From positions 248,001-312,000 of the forward strand of contig MEHQ01001459.1 of NCBI GenBank assembly GCA_008828725.1: a stretch of DNA of 64,000 nt. Direction: 5' to 3'. Origin of the DNA: Saccharina japonica (Eukaryota; Sar; Phaeophyceae; Laminariales; Laminariaceae). The notes beneath the pieces were generated by a model that worked only from the letters and a program-made list of their open reading frames with translations, did not search any database and had not been told where the DNA came from. Below, one piece after another: positions 1-11,039 of this stretch (the first letter of the stretch is position 1; every line of letters starts with the position of its first letter). A program made the translations under genes and the position numbers.

Positions 1-1690
1 CCCATTGGGCGCTCTGCAGCACCCCCCAGCGTTACCTGAGGTGTCTCCGGTCTCTGCTGTAACGGCGCCACCCTCCGCGCCATAACACCCCCGGCCTCGC
101 CGTCGCCGGCCCTGCTTGAACGTTTGCACCGGAACAACGCTCTTCGTTCCTACGCGTCTGGGCGCGCCTCCCTCAGCATCTGCGAGCAGTGGCGTTTGAC
201 CTCCATGGCCCGGATTGGACCCCGGCAGCCATCGAGCAGCTGGGGGACGTCCTGCGCGAATTTCCTGACGTTTTCTCCAAGTCCAAGACGGATTTGGTTC
301 CTGCTCCCTGATGCCTTTCGTGATTACGGTCCCGGAAGGTAGCGCGCCGGTCACGTCCAGACCACACCGCATAAATCCATCATGGCCAAGGAAGTGGAAG
401 CCACTCTAAATCAGTACCTTGCGGCAGGGCTGATTCAGCACTCGACTTCTCCGTATTCGAGCCCGCTGGTGGTCATCCCGAAGTAGACTGGAGGCGTTCG
501 GATCACTGTCAACTACAAAAAGCTCAACCAGATCAGCATCGTCTGGGCCATCAAGCGACTTAGAGGCTACCTTGTGGGGTATGAAGTTCCTCATTTTTTC
601 GGACCACAAGGCTCTCGAGAGCATCGGCAAGGTAGGAGCCCACAACCCTCGCGTACAGCGATGGCTTGAGTTCCTCACCGCGTTCGACTTCATACTCAAG
701 TACCGCAAAGGCAGCGCCAACGGAAATGCTGACTTTGTGTCTCGCTTGCCGGAACCAGCCACGGAACACGACCGGAGTGGGTCTTGCAGCCTCACCCCTG
801 CCGAGGACGATGACATCTTTCTCATCCGAGCCTGCGGGCTCGTCACCCGCTCTTCACCAACCCCTGGCGTCGGCTTGGGTGGGCTGGTGCCCGAGCCCCA
901 TAGTGGGGTTTTGGGTGGGCTACCCTTCACCTCCTCCGATTTTCGCGATTTTCGCACACACGGGCCACGTATGAGGATTGACGAGCTCTCTGCTCCTTCG
1001 GGGAGATTCGTCGCTCGTGTATCTGCTTCCGTCGCCACCGTCGATAGCCGTCCGGCCCGTGGGGAGTTTTCACCTGCCGCCAACACCGCTTTCGCTTCGG
1101 TTTTTGCCGTACCCTTACAGGGCGGCACGGGCTCTGCAGAAGCCCTCGCTGAGGTGACAACGTTCGCCCAGCATGCTCCTCTCCCGACGAGCACTCTACA
1201 GGGAGCTGATTCCGCCGCGATCACAGATCCGGCCGCGTCCGCCCCTCCGCCGTCCGAAAAACCGGGGCCTCTGACGGTTTTGCCGCCCTCGGGCCGCATT
1301 TCCACCAGGACGCGTCGAAGAACAGCCGCTGCCATGGGCGCCGCACCGCCTGCTGTTGACTATGGTTTTGGGCCCGGCGGGGCCCCTCAACCAGTTGCCC
1401 GGCGGGCTACCCCCCCGCCGCGAGCCCCTCGGCCACAACCGCCTTCGGCCGTCATCACGGCCCCCGCTCCGGCCGCCTCGCCTGTCCCGACGGTACCCAT
1501 TCCGTCCGACCGCGACTGCGCCGAGCCTGAAGGGACTCCTCTTTTAAGACTTCCGACGCCCGCTGGTATACCGTCCGTCGCAGAGACGGACTTGGATGCC
1601 CTCAGTGCAGCGGCCGAACTACAGTTCGGTAGGCGGAAGCGGCTCCTGCGAGCCGGCACTCAGCGGTGCCGAGCGCGGGGTCGCGTAGTC
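1..1690 (+). mobile_element. Ty3/Gypsy-type LTR retroelement remnant (broken)
   Basis: This is a fossil of a Ty3/Gypsy retroelement that enters from the left edge. Reverse-transcriptase-like sequence is recognisable at about 200-550. An RNase H-like stretch at about 572-760 includes FSDHKALESI and a tail resembling the gypsy RNase H motif ending in a DF.SRLP-type string. Downstream to about 1690 the reading is proline- and alanine-rich and not assignable. No LTR or integrase was recognised. The element is clearly broken and incomplete, with several breaks, so it is old and not mobile by itself. The family call rests on motif recognition; the right boundary is uncertain. Confidence 0.75.
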
Positions 1691-2958
1691 CGATGAACAG
1701 CTCGGGACATGAGCGGGGGTGGTGACGGTGGCTGCTGCACCTCGGCCGGCTGCTGGGGCTCCACGCCTGGCGAGGGCTGCTGATGGGCCTGCTTCCGCTG
1801 TCGCTGTTGCTGCAGCTGGTGGGGCGCTCCTAGCAAGGCCAGCCAGAGGGTCTGCAGCTGCTGTGGCTTCTGCAGCTGTTGGGCCGCACCGGGCGAGGTC
1901 GACTGGAGTGCATGCTGATGTAGCTGCTGCACCGCGCCGGGAAAAACCTGCCGGAGGGCGTGCTTCATGGGGGCAGTTCGGGCGGCCGAAGGACGCAATG
2001 GAGGGCGAAGAAAAATATCAGGCGCGGTACTGGCAGTACGGGGCGGCAAGGTGGCTTCTGAGTCATAAACAGCATGGAAGGAAGTATCAGCAGTAGTCAT
2101 CACAGCAGGAGCTTGTACTTCACTGTTCACAACAGCTGAAGCTGGTACAGCAGGAGCTTGTACATCACTGTTCACAACAGCTGAAGCTGGTACAGCAGGA
2201 GCTTGTACATCACTGTTCACAACAGCTGAAGCTGGTACAGCAGGAGTAAGCACATCTGCTCCGGCAGCAGAGCCTGTACTGAAAGAGTCGACTCTAGCAG
2301 CAGTAAGAATATCAGCGGCTGTACTGAAATCCCTATGAGAAGCATCGTCCAAATTAACAGCAGTGAAGAAAACAGGGAGTATGCTCGTACTGAATTCCAG
2401 TGTGTAATCTTCTAAGCGCGGCGCGGGAAAAAAATCGCGAACAGCATTTTTGCGCTCTGGCCTCGTACGAGTACCAGCGGTACTCGGCTGGGCGGCAGCC
2501 AGCCCCGTGTCTTGCCCAGAACCAGGTACAACTGGAGGTAGGTGGCGCAGTCTGCTCGAATACTGCTCGGCAGGTATCGTAGAGTCAGAGGCGGAGGCGG
2601 GCTGGGCAGCTGGGGCGGCCTGGTGCAGCGCGTCGAGAGGCGGGGCCCTACAAGGGTCCAAGTCGGCCGTTGGGCGGAAAGGAGGCTCGGTCTTCCAGGT
2701 CTTGAGAGGCCGAACTTGAGCAGTTGAGCGAGGAGGAAAAATACCAGGAACAAATTTTCTGCGTACAGCAGAATCGCTCTCTGGCTTCGTACGAGTACCA
2801 GCGGCACTCGGCTGGGCATCAGCCAGCCCCGTGTCTTGCTCAGAACCAGGTAGAACTGGAGGTGGGTGGCGCAGTCTGCTCGAATACTGCTCGGCAGGCA
2901 TCGTAGAGCTAGAGGCGGAGGCGGGCTGGCGCAGAACGTGACGAGGCAGATGGTCCAA
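1660..2958 (-). CDS. Low-complexity 432-codon ORF, unknown function
   Basis: This is an uninterrupted minus-strand ORF of unusual length for the neighbourhood. Its middle holds a 15-residue repeat (APAVPASAVVNSDVQ) in three to four copies, encoded by a 45-bp tandem repeat at about 2105-2250. The C-terminal part is glutamine-rich. The N-terminal part carries two copies of a segment containing AEQYSSRLRH, from the 325-bp duplication. No enzyme or binding domain is recognised. It abuts the Gypsy remnant, so it may be an antisense ORF in element-derived DNA, a repeat-driven chance ORF, or a surface-type low-complexity protein. I cannot tell which, and coding status is doubtful. Confidence 0.25.
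   Translation of the reverse strand: MDHLPRHVLRQPASASSSTMPAEQYSSRLRHPPPVLPGSEQDTGLADAQPSAAGTRTKPESDSAVRRKFVPGIFPPRSTAQVRPLKTWKTEPPFRPTADLDPCRAPPLDALHQAAPAAQPASASDSTIPAEQYSSRLRHLPPVVPGSGQDTGLAAAQPSTAGTRTRPERKNAVRDFFPAPRLEDYTLEFSTSILPVFFTAVNLDDASHRDFSTAADILTAARVDSFSTGSAAGADVLTPAVPASAVVNSDVQAPAVPASAVVNSDVQAPAVPASAVVNSEVQAPAVMTTADTSFHAVYDSEATLPPRTASTAPDIFLRPPLRPSAARTAPMKHALRQVFPGAVQQLHQHALQSTSPGAAQQLQKPQQLQTLWLALLGAPHQLQQQRQRKQAHQQPSPGVEPQQPAEVQQPPSPPPLMSRAVHRTTRPRARHR
2100..2250. repeat. 45-bp tandem repeat
   Basis: The unit contains GGAGCTTGTACATCACTG followed by TTCACAACAGCTGAAGCTGG and recurs every 45 bp, for example at 2111, 2156 and 2201, with very few differences. The period is a multiple of three, so it keeps the minus-strand ORF open. 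Confidence 0.9.
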
Positions 2959-3060
2959 ACCGGCCGGTTGGCTGAGAGAAGGCTCCCTCCTCGGAGTAGG
3001 CCGAGCGTCATCTAGAGGCTGGCTCTGGAGGTCTTGAGAGGTAGAACAACCTCAGCTGAA
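2426..3060. repeat. Imperfect tandem duplication, unit about 325 bp
   Basis: Sequence from about 2440 to 2735 is repeated from about 2765 to 3060. Shared landmarks are TCGTACGAGTACCAGCGG, CTGCTCGAATACTGCTCGGC and GGTCTTGAGAGG, at offsets of 324-331 bp. Divergence is moderate, so this is older than the 45-bp array beside it. Confidence 0.8.
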
Positions 3061-3519
3061 CAAGAAGGAGCCATGGCTGAGGGCGTGAGGTACTCGACGT
3101 GCTTTCCTGGAGTGCAAGGAGATCGCAGCTCAGATGCCTGTCTTGTAGGCGGATCCGTTGGAGGGAAGGGCTCGTCTTGCATCCTCAGTGGGCAAGGGGC
3201 TCGCGGCTTCGAGGCATGTTGTCCAGGCGAAATCGCAGCAGCTCCGTCGTCCCATCTCGAGTCCACAGATTGATCTGTTGTACTTGGCGCTTGACCTTCA
3301 TCGGCGCTTCGTAGACGGTGGCACAGCAAGGGGCCCTGAGGTTCAGGGTCCTGGTCTGCGCTGCCGCGAAGGTGAGCAGATCCTCCTCCTTCTTGAGACG
3401 AAATCACGGATGACGGAAGAGCGGAGCAACGCTGCTCTCTCGCTCAGAAAGCACGAACAACTAACGGCTAACACAAAAGAAACCGAGCACGAGTAAAAAC
3501 AACTTTCTCCGTTTTAGGC

Positions 3520-3960
3520 TAGTCCTGCCGAATGCAACGCCAATTGTGAGGAGGCTAGGTATAAGGGGACAGGGTATCCCTAGCCAGGTCAGCCTATGGA
3601 ACGGGTACTCGTTGGTACTCACGTGTGTTGTTTGCATAGAGACAGAAGAAGAGCAGGTTTATTCCGTTTGCGTGATGAACGACTGAAAGCCGGGGAGAGA
3701 GAATACCTGGGAACCCCTGGTTCCCATGTAAGATACCGCCTTCCAAGTACTACCAATACGATTCTTATACCTGATACCAGGTATTTACCAAACGTTTCCA
3801 TATCATACCAGCAGTACTATAACACTAACATTTCCAGATCGATATCTGCAGATTTACTAACACGATAACATAATGTTACTGTCCACGGAGCGTTAGACAT
3901 AACACACTAACATTGTGTTACCCTTCTAATGTGTTAACATTGTGTTACAAATACCATATT
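3520..3960. other. AT-rich intergenic DNA with first TAACA/TGTTA words
   Basis: No gene is seen here. From about 3835 on, TAACA and TGTTA words become dense (for example TAACATTGTGTTA). The same vocabulary returns at 4460-4870 and 6540-7210. Confidence 0.6.
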
Positions 3961-3964
3961 CTTA

Positions 3965-4462
3965 TAATTGTCTGAGCTCAGCAAAACGTCAGTTCTCGAC
4001 GCTCGGGCCATTTTCATCTCTCAGGAAAACCTGAGCTCTCGACGCTCGTGCCTCGCGCTCCGTACTCTTACCCCCCGCCGTTATGAATTAAATTTTTTTT
4101 TCCCCCGCCGCTGCCCGCCGTGATGAATTTTGGAAAATTTCGATCCAAGTTATTTTAATGTTTATCCACTTATGATGGAGTTTGTGTGAGGATGAAAAGT
4201 TTCGTGTCTCGTGCTTCCTTTCCGTATGCCGTATACGCCCCGCCGTCATGTGTGTGGTAATGCATGCACGTATTATATTTTTATTTTGTTTCAAGACAAT
4301 ACGTCGTTTATATATGGTGTGCATGTATGTATGCATATATATCCTCTCGGTCCCTTGGCATCCTAAACTGCCTGTTGCATTATGCGCCTCATTCCTCCTT
4401 CGCTGGCTTCGCCGCTGGGGGGCTTCGCCGGCGGCCTGGGCCGACGGCGATGTCCCCTTGTA
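3965..4462 (-). mobile_element. Dispersed repeat, CGTCGAGAACT family, copy 1
   Basis: In minus orientation this copy runs from ACAAGGGGACATCGCCGTCG through a GCCGGCGAAGC region, an ACGACGTATTGTCTTGAAAC segment and CATCACGGCGGGG blocks. It ends in one or more GCACGAGCGTCGAGAACT units and TGCTGAGCTCA. The same order is seen at 22320-22745 and 44770-45255 on the plus strand. There is no ORF of note. The family is non-coding and type unknown; no clear TIR or target duplication was found. Confidence 0.7.
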
Positions 4463-4870
4463 ACACACTAACATAACACTAACATAGTGTCCAGCACTAC
4501 TAACACTACGTTATTCGGACCCCCAGTCTGATTGCCTTGAGGTCGGATAACGTAACATTTAACATACGTTAGATACGTTACAGTGTTAGGCGGTCGATAC
4601 GTAACACTATGTTAGGGTGTTAGCCTAAATGTCGAGGTCTGCCTAATATTATGTTACGGTGTTACTGTCAGTAAATATCTGATTTTAACATTGTGTTACT
4701 GTGTTACCATAATCATCAATCCGGGCGTAACATTATGTTACTGAGTTACAGTGGGGGCCGGAGTCAATCCAACGTAATGTTACTACGTTACCCTTTGGAT
4801 CTTCCCACGCTCTAACATGTGACACCTGTGTTAGGGGTAAAGCGGCGTCGCGGAGTAACATAATGTAGCG
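4460..4870. repeat. TAACA/TGTTA word field
   Basis: This block holds many short palindromic combinations such as TAACATTATGTTA and GTTACGTTA words, spaced irregularly at roughly 10-30 bp with no fixed period. No coding sequence is seen. Confidence 0.7.
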
Positions 4871-5750
4871 GTGGTATCCAATTTTGCTGACATCCCAGTA
4901 ACACAACACAGTAGTTACTACTGTAGTAATTTACTCGTAGTGGATATGAGGCGCGACCTCAGTACCTGCAGTAGTCAAATCTGCAATGCATCACGCTGGG
5001 GGAATACTGGTTGTGCTGAAGCAACGCGGATGGACATCTACGTACGAGTATATATATGCCGTTTGAGTTATTTATTATTATTTCAAGCACAACATATTGT
5101 CAGCATACAGCAGCAGCACAACAGCAGCATCAGCAGCATCAGTATAGGTCGATTTTCGCTTGGCTTGTCGATCTAACCCTTGAACTCTCTGTACAAATAT
5201 TTAATTTATTGTGTGTCTCCTGGTTCCCCAAAGCGGTATTGATATTCGGCATAATTTGAAGACGAAAACTCTGCACCTGTGTTTCGTGCCTGTCCACAAC
5301 AACAGATATTTTCGTAACATAGCTGCCACCACTCCTACTGCTGTAGGATATTCACAGCAGCAGAGCTTCTTCGTCCTCTCTTCAGTAGGAGGGTGGGCCT
5401 GGCAATACGTCGCTCGATACGGACTGCTGCTGCCGCTGCTACGGTAACATATAACAATGTCAACGTTTTATTGGCTATCATATACCTGGTACATGCTTAC
5501 GTGAACCTTCTCACGTGTGTTAGAATGTCCGCAAGGAATTCCACTAACACACTATTAATAACATGCAGTACGCGACAGCACGTAAGAACTCGGCAGTTAA
5601 CAATTTAAGGCTGGATTTTCAGACGAAAATAAGAACATGACCTCTTTTGTACTGAAAATGGTGTAGGACACACCCTTCCTTACATAAGAATTCCAGCATG
5701 GTCAGAATTTACAGATTCTTAACTGGTGTCGCGTCCTGTAGTGATATGTT
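4871..5750. other. No gene recognised; CAG microsatellite and motif sites
   Basis: The stretch holds a short CAG-type microsatellite at about 5106-5143. Two copies of the recurrent CAGTACGCGACAG...TTAAGAA motif lie here, one on plus at 5565-5590 and one on minus at 5715-5741. No supported gene is present. Confidence 0.5.
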
Positions 5751-6150
5751 GTTGTCTTCACATTAAACCCGTTCTTTCTACTCAACCACATCAGTACACC
5801 CAGTGCCTGTCCTGATTCCCAATCCTAGAGAGATACAAATTCTGTGGTCACAGACTGTGAAACAGAGAAAAACCAAAACAAAATAAACGCAAATTAATGG
5901 GTAAAGCAAGTGATATGCGTAACGTACCGGGTACGAGAACACAGCGACACGAGCCGAACCAAAAAATAAGACCAAAAGACAAATAAAACAAGTTCTGAAA
6001 TGAAACAGAATAAAAATGACGCAGGGAGACAGAAGCGACCCTAGACGAAAAGCACACGTGCCCAAGAGGAACAGATAACTGCTGCACGGGCGAGGCAACA
6101 CGAAAAAATAGAGAGACACCGGCATAGGGTGGAAACAAAGGGAGAAACAA
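5751..6150 (+). mobile_element. Dispersed repeat, CACATTAAACCCGTTC family, copy 1
   Basis: This sequence recurs at about 30110-30540 and, shortened, at 46650-46938. Shared landmarks in order are TCTTCACATTAAACCCGTTC, GTGGTCACAGACTGTGAAA, AACGTACCGGGTACGAGAA and CACCGGCATAGG. It is non-coding, and class and ends are not determined. The two longer copies differ by many small changes, so it is not recent. Confidence 0.75.
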
Positions 6151-6473
6151 GGCAAAAATCAAGAAAGAAGACACGAGAGAGGGAAAGAGAAAAATAGTTC
6201 TCAAGGCAAGCTCAAGGCGATGGTAACAACAAGTTCCCGTCTCTGCTATAAAAACTGATACGGGGACCATGTCACACCTTCTGCCATCTCATTCCCACTC
6301 TAAAAACAAAAACGGTGTCAAGAGTCGATACTACCTCTGCCGCGCCCCCCCCAGTGAACACATCAACAGGAAACAAATAATAGAATTCAAGGACTAGTCG
6401 AGCCGATAACTGGCTACACGATCTATCATTTCGTTTCTGCATTCGTCGACAGTGATATGCAAGGGTTTAATTG

Positions 6474-7040
6474 TCCATGTGCGTTATCAGTCTGAAGTGT
6501 GCCAAGGTAGCAAGGAAATATAAGGTAAGATGCTAACAAAATGTTGCTCGCTACGGGCTGGTGTCGCTAACACGATAACACAATGTTAACGTAATATTGG
6601 TAATTCCGCTAACACACTAACACATAGTGTTATTATGTAAACGTTTATTGGACCATGTAAGTATGTATGTACGTTATCCGTCTTAAGTGTGTTACGGCAG
6701 CAAGTAAGAATTCCGCTAACACGCTAAAATAACGTTACTCGCTGCGGGCTGATATCGATAACACGGTAACATAATCATTGACCATGTACGTTATCCCTAT
6801 AACGTGTGTTACGTTGGCAACTAGGAATTTCGGTAACACACTAACTAACATAACGTTACTCGCTGCGGCCTGATATCGATAACACGGTAACATAATGTTA
6901 ACGCTTCATTGACCATGTACGTTATCCCTATAACGTGTGTTACGATGGCAACTAGGAATTTCGGTAACACACTAACATAGTGTTACTCGCTACGGGCTGC
7001 CTCCCTTAACACGGTAACACTTATTATACTGCCGTCATCA
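6474..7040. repeat. Four-copy tandem repeat, unit about 130 bp
   Basis: Units begin near 6474, 6652, 6781 and 6912 with CCATGTACGTTATC-type sequence. They continue through GTGTTACG, GGCAACTAGGAATTTCGGTAA, TTACTCGCTGCGG and GATATCGATAACACGG. Units 3 and 4 are close; units 1 and 2 are more diverged. The units are built largely from TAACA/TGTTA words. Confidence 0.85.
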
Positions 7041-7228
7041 CAGAAGCAAGGCAAAACTCTAACATAATGTTACGTGATCGCCCGCCAATATCGTAACGCA
7101 CTAACAGTATGTTATCACAATTTCCGGAATTTAGATAACGTGGTATCGGAATGTTACGATTTATTTCCGCTGGCGCATAACATTAACTAACATAAAACGT
7201 TAACGTTATCCGAGGTGTTCTATACTTA

Positions 7229-7372
7229 AAAAACGACGGCTGTAAGCTCGAGGATTTCGTCGAAACTCATCTTTGCTACTCGTATATAGCTGAGTGTAAT
7301 ACTTCGATCGCGCGTACTTGCGAATTTGATATGTCCTCATGCTCGCCTCATGCAGGGTTTACATCCCGTATG
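7229..7372 (+). repeat. Dispersed repeat, inverted copy at 24392-24524
   Basis: CTCGAGGATTTCGTCGAAAC, GAGTGTAATACTTCGATCGC and ATGTCCTCAT here are matched in reverse complement at 24392-24524. Both are flanked by AT-rich DNA; no coding content is seen. Confidence 0.7.
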
Positions 7373-7530
7373 ATAATTACGTATATATTATATATATCTC
7401 AGACCCGCAGGGATCTCTTCGCCCGCATATATTACGTCAGGAACAAGCCTACTTGTTTTCGTATTTTTTTGTATCGAGAAACTGCAGCCTTTCATTTTGT
7501 CGGCGACGCGCGTCAAATTGCGCCTACAGC

Positions 7531-8501
7531 AGTATGCGACAGCAGTTAAGAATGTGGGCGATAAGAGTTTAAGCCATAATGCCTTGCATAATGTTCAATG
7601 TTTCTTAGAAATTACAACAAAGCATTTGCGCTGACCTTCGAGGAGAAATAGGAATCATACATCGAGAAGGGCAAGCCGGTCGGCAACTAAAAATCTGCAT
7701 GAATGTACTACGGCTTAGATAAATAAGAAACTGCCGAAGCTCCTCTCAAGGCCGCACCAGGCACCCAGCCAAGCTGCCTTCTCGCCAGAATCGACCTGAC
7801 AGCTGAGTTTGTGAAATACCTTGTAAATACCTGTAAAAAATGGTGTAAACCAGTACGTGTTATTCGAACAAGATACACACATACGTAGAAAAACATTAAA
7901 AAAACAAATTATCACTCAACATACAGCACGTAATCAAGCGCGGCGGTGGGTGCGTTTTTGTTTGCTACAGCCAAACGAGGAAGAGCAGAGGGAGGGTGCG
8001 GCAGTCAGTTGGGAGGTTCAGCTGCCGGAGGAAACCCCGCTGTCACAGTAGCAGGGGGAGAACCTTGACACCCAACGTGCGTAGCGTAAATCATGTACTG
8101 TAGCTTGAACGGTTATTCCGGTTAGGCGAGTATAGATATGCAGCGGCAGTGGTACGGTCATGGGGTCGTTGAATGCGGGCAACATGATGAGCGTTGGTGT
8201 CTGCAGTCCTCACAAGCCTTTCGTTTACGTAGTATCATCTTGTTAATGATGTTCATCATCATGGAATATGTGAGTGTGTGGTAACTGACGTATTTTTGCA
8301 ACCTCCGAAACAATACTCGTACATCGATCTCGAATTGTACTCCTTTGTAGGATAATAATATGGATTTAATGAATTTGGTGTTCTGCATCCGTTCGCAAGG
8401 TAAGAAGTTGGATTTAAGAACTTATGCCCAAATCGGGGAGGGAATAATTCCAAGCCTTAGCCAAAGTAAGAGTTTCTTAACTGCTGTCGTCGCGTACTGT
8501 A
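7531..8501. mobile_element. Possible TIR element bounded by CGCGACAGCAGTTAAGAA motifs
   Basis: A plus copy of the motif lies at 7531-7553 and a minus copy at 8474-8501, facing inward as TIRs would. The 8370-8501 end is shared with 20480-20602, which supports a real repeat family. No target duplication is seen, no transposase is encoded, and the pairing could be accidental. Confidence 0.4.
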
Positions 8502-8605
8502 TACCACTCAGCAGGAAGTTGCTTCCTACTGGTGATTACGAGTAGTTACCCGAATATTACGACCAATAATATATATAATCCAGGTTGGATTCCACCTCAT
8601 TCAGG

Positions 8606-8812
8606 TCACCCTCGTGGGCTAGCAGGTAACCACGAAGCCTGTTAGCGCCGAGATCGTGAGTTCGAGCCGCCCCGAGTGCATTCTCGTGCTCATAGAGACT
8701 CTTTCTCGCAAAAAAACATCTTGACTAGCGGAAAGCGCGAGAGCGTGAGTTAGCAAAACTCGATGGAGATCGACGAGCGTTGGGAAGGCCGAACCCTCTG
8801 CGCGATAAACAT
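8606..8812 (+). mobile_element. tRNA-derived SINE, 5' part
   Basis: The head is tRNA-like, with an A-box-like GGGCTAGCAGGTAACC and a B-box-like GAGTTCGAGCC about 40 bp downstream (Pol III internal promoter). It is followed by the body seen at 36525-36893 (reverse): GCGAGAGCGTGAGTTAGCAA, then ATCGACGAGCGTTGG and CCGAACCCTCTGCGCGATAA. The 3' tail is missing here. Confidence 0.75.
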
Positions 8813-8829
8813 GAAGAAAATAACCAGGG

Positions 8830-9300
8830 TTCTTTACGGTTAACCGTCCGTGCACGGTGCGGTTTTATTTTTTCGAACATCTTACGGTCCGGTTCGGTGC
8901 GGTTTTCAGAAGGGAAATGGTCATTTGGGGGTATACCCCCTGGTTTTACGGCCATTTGGGGGTAGGGTCAAAATGCGCCCGCGGAACGTGCTCCCGCGGG
9001 CCCAAACAGGCCTCAAACGCCATTCCTAAGGCCTGGCGAGATGCCCGAAGTCCATGCCAAGCACCCACACAACTTCTTTTTTTTTCCCAGACACGTCCTT
9101 GGGCCTAACGGGACGGCGGCGAACGAGGGAGCAAGGGAAGTCCCCCGTTTGACCACATCTTGGGGGGGGATAACCCCACGTACCTCCTAAATTTATCTAC
9201 TCCCCCCGATTGACCACTTTTTTCACCCCGATTGACCGAAACCATACCCCCTTTTGACCATCTGCGACAGCCTCAAAACCGACTTACAGCAGCAGTACGT
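8830..9300. other. No gene; CGGTGCGG words and mononucleotide runs
   Basis: The stretch begins with a few CGGTGCGGTTTT words like those at 12055-12540 and 53040-53480, then G- and C-run-rich sequence. No coding region is supported. Confidence 0.5.
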
Positions 9301-9317
9301 GTCCTCGTCACCGCCCA

Positions 9318-11033
9318 ACAGCCCGAATAGACCACGGGGCGGAACACCCAGAACTTGCGAGTAGTCGGGACCGCTTGCCTCCCAAACTCTCGGCGGAACT
9401 ATATAAAAATCAATTTTGTTATAGACGATATGAAGATATCGGCTCTTATGAGAAAACATGACGGTGATGGGAGAATCAGAATACATACGCGCAGTAGTTT
9501 CTCCGCGTATGAGTCGTGGGTCGTGGGTTGCTGGGTGCTTGGTGCTTTGATGCTGGGTGTTGTGGTGGGGGCAAAGCGCTAGAAGCGGTGCCCAGAGCAA
9601 ATTGGCTCGACATGACAGGAAAGAGTTGGTCCACCTGACTCTACGGTCAAAGCCACTGGGTGTCTGTGCTGTGTGTTGGACGGCAGGCTGGTGTGTTTGA
9701 GTAGGATCACCCGGCAACGAAGTACCAAGCACCCAGCAACCCACGACCCACGACTAGAGGTGGGCACCGGGAGGCGGAAAAAAAAAAACGAAAACCGGAT
9801 AACGAGGGGTTATTATCAAAACAAAAAACCGGATAAAACCGGTTTTTTTCAGCCGGTTTTAACCGGTTTTCGGAAAACCGGTTAAAACCGGATGGTAACG
9901 TGAAACGCCTCCAAATCATTGAAAACGACGGCATGTTTGGGTGAAAAGCATGCTGTTTACATGTGGATTCCGAGCCACAACTTCAGCGCACGGGGTACTA
10001 GTAGCGTGATTTCAAGGTATAAAACGTTGTTGTGAAGAAGACATTGGCGGTGCACTGGTTACTATTAATAGGGCGTTCTTCGCGATTACTTGCTTCCTGT
10101 TTTTTTTTCATATGCCTTGCAGATCAGCGTATTCGGAGGGCTTTCCTGCGCGCGCTCTAACTACACTAAAACCAAGTCAACATATCCACACTAATTTCAA
10201 GATAAATATCCCCACTAATTTTTAATATATATTTTTTTCAGACTAAAATCAACTTTTTTTTTAAAGAGTCCAAAACAAGTGAAAGTATATTATACAGCAG
10301 TTGTCGTACGTGCAAGTTTTGTATACCTTGGTATGGTATATGTTTTGATATATGACAACTATAACACGTCAGCAGAGCATCTGCTGTTTAGAGCATGGTT
10401 GATGCACACACTTACACGTATGTATGCATGATACCATATACCAGGTATAACACTACTACTGCTGTGTGTATCCCATTATTATTATTAATAGTACTGGTGA
10501 TGGTTTCATTCGGTAGAGAAACAGTGAAAAAATTGTCCGGTCTTATCCGGTTTTTATCCGGTTTTATCCGGTTTTTATCCGGTTTTATCCGGTTTAAAAC
10601 CGGTTTTATACGGATAAAAACCGGTTTTAGCCGGTTTTATCCGGTTTTTTCCGGTTTTTCCGGTTTTATCCGGTTTTCGGTTAACCGGTTTAAACCGGCG
10701 AAAAAAAACGCGGTTTTTTTTTTTCAAAACCGGCTACTCGTACACGCCTGCTGGGTTTCCAAAAACCGGTTTAGACCGGGTTTTTTTTTACCGGTGCCCA
10801 CCTCTACCCACGACTCATTCGCGGAGCAACAACGCGTATGTATTCTGATTCTCCCATCACCGTCATGTTTTTCAGAAGAGCCGATGTTTTTATCTTTTCT
10901 CAGAAGAACCGATATCTTCATATCGTCTATAAAAAAGATGATTTTTATATAGTTCCACCGAGATTTCGGGAGGCAAGCGATCCCGACTACCCGCAAGTTC
11001 TGGATATTCTGCCCCGTGGTCTATTCGGGCTGT
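9318..11033. mobile_element. Long foldback (inverted-repeat) element, split by a hAT insertion
   Basis: The left arm, 9318-9553, is the reverse complement of 9721-9754 plus 10815-11033. The ends are ACAGCCCGAATAGACCACGG and its complement. Inner arm parts ACCAAGCACCCAGCAACCC and GGGTTGCTGGGTGCTTGGT match perfectly, while outer parts are somewhat diverged. Without the inserted hAT element the arms are about 235-250 bp around a loop of about 167 bp. No ORF encodes a transposase. Confidence 0.85.
9747..10814. mobile_element. Non-autonomous hAT element with perfect 8-bp target duplication
   Basis: The element spans 9755-10806 (1052 bp). The terminal inverted repeats are TAGAGGTGGGCACCGG and CCGGTGCCCACCTCTA, of the hAT type (YAGRGGTGGGCA). 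CCCACGAC flanks both sides (9747-9754 and 10807-10814), a perfect 8-bp duplication as hAT transposases make. Both subterminal regions (9780-9895 and 10535-10790) are packed with CCGGTTTT words, as expected for transposase subterminal sites. The interior is AT-rich and codes for no transposase. The insertion lies in the right arm of the older foldback element. Confidence 0.9.
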
Positions 11034-11039
11034 TTCTCC

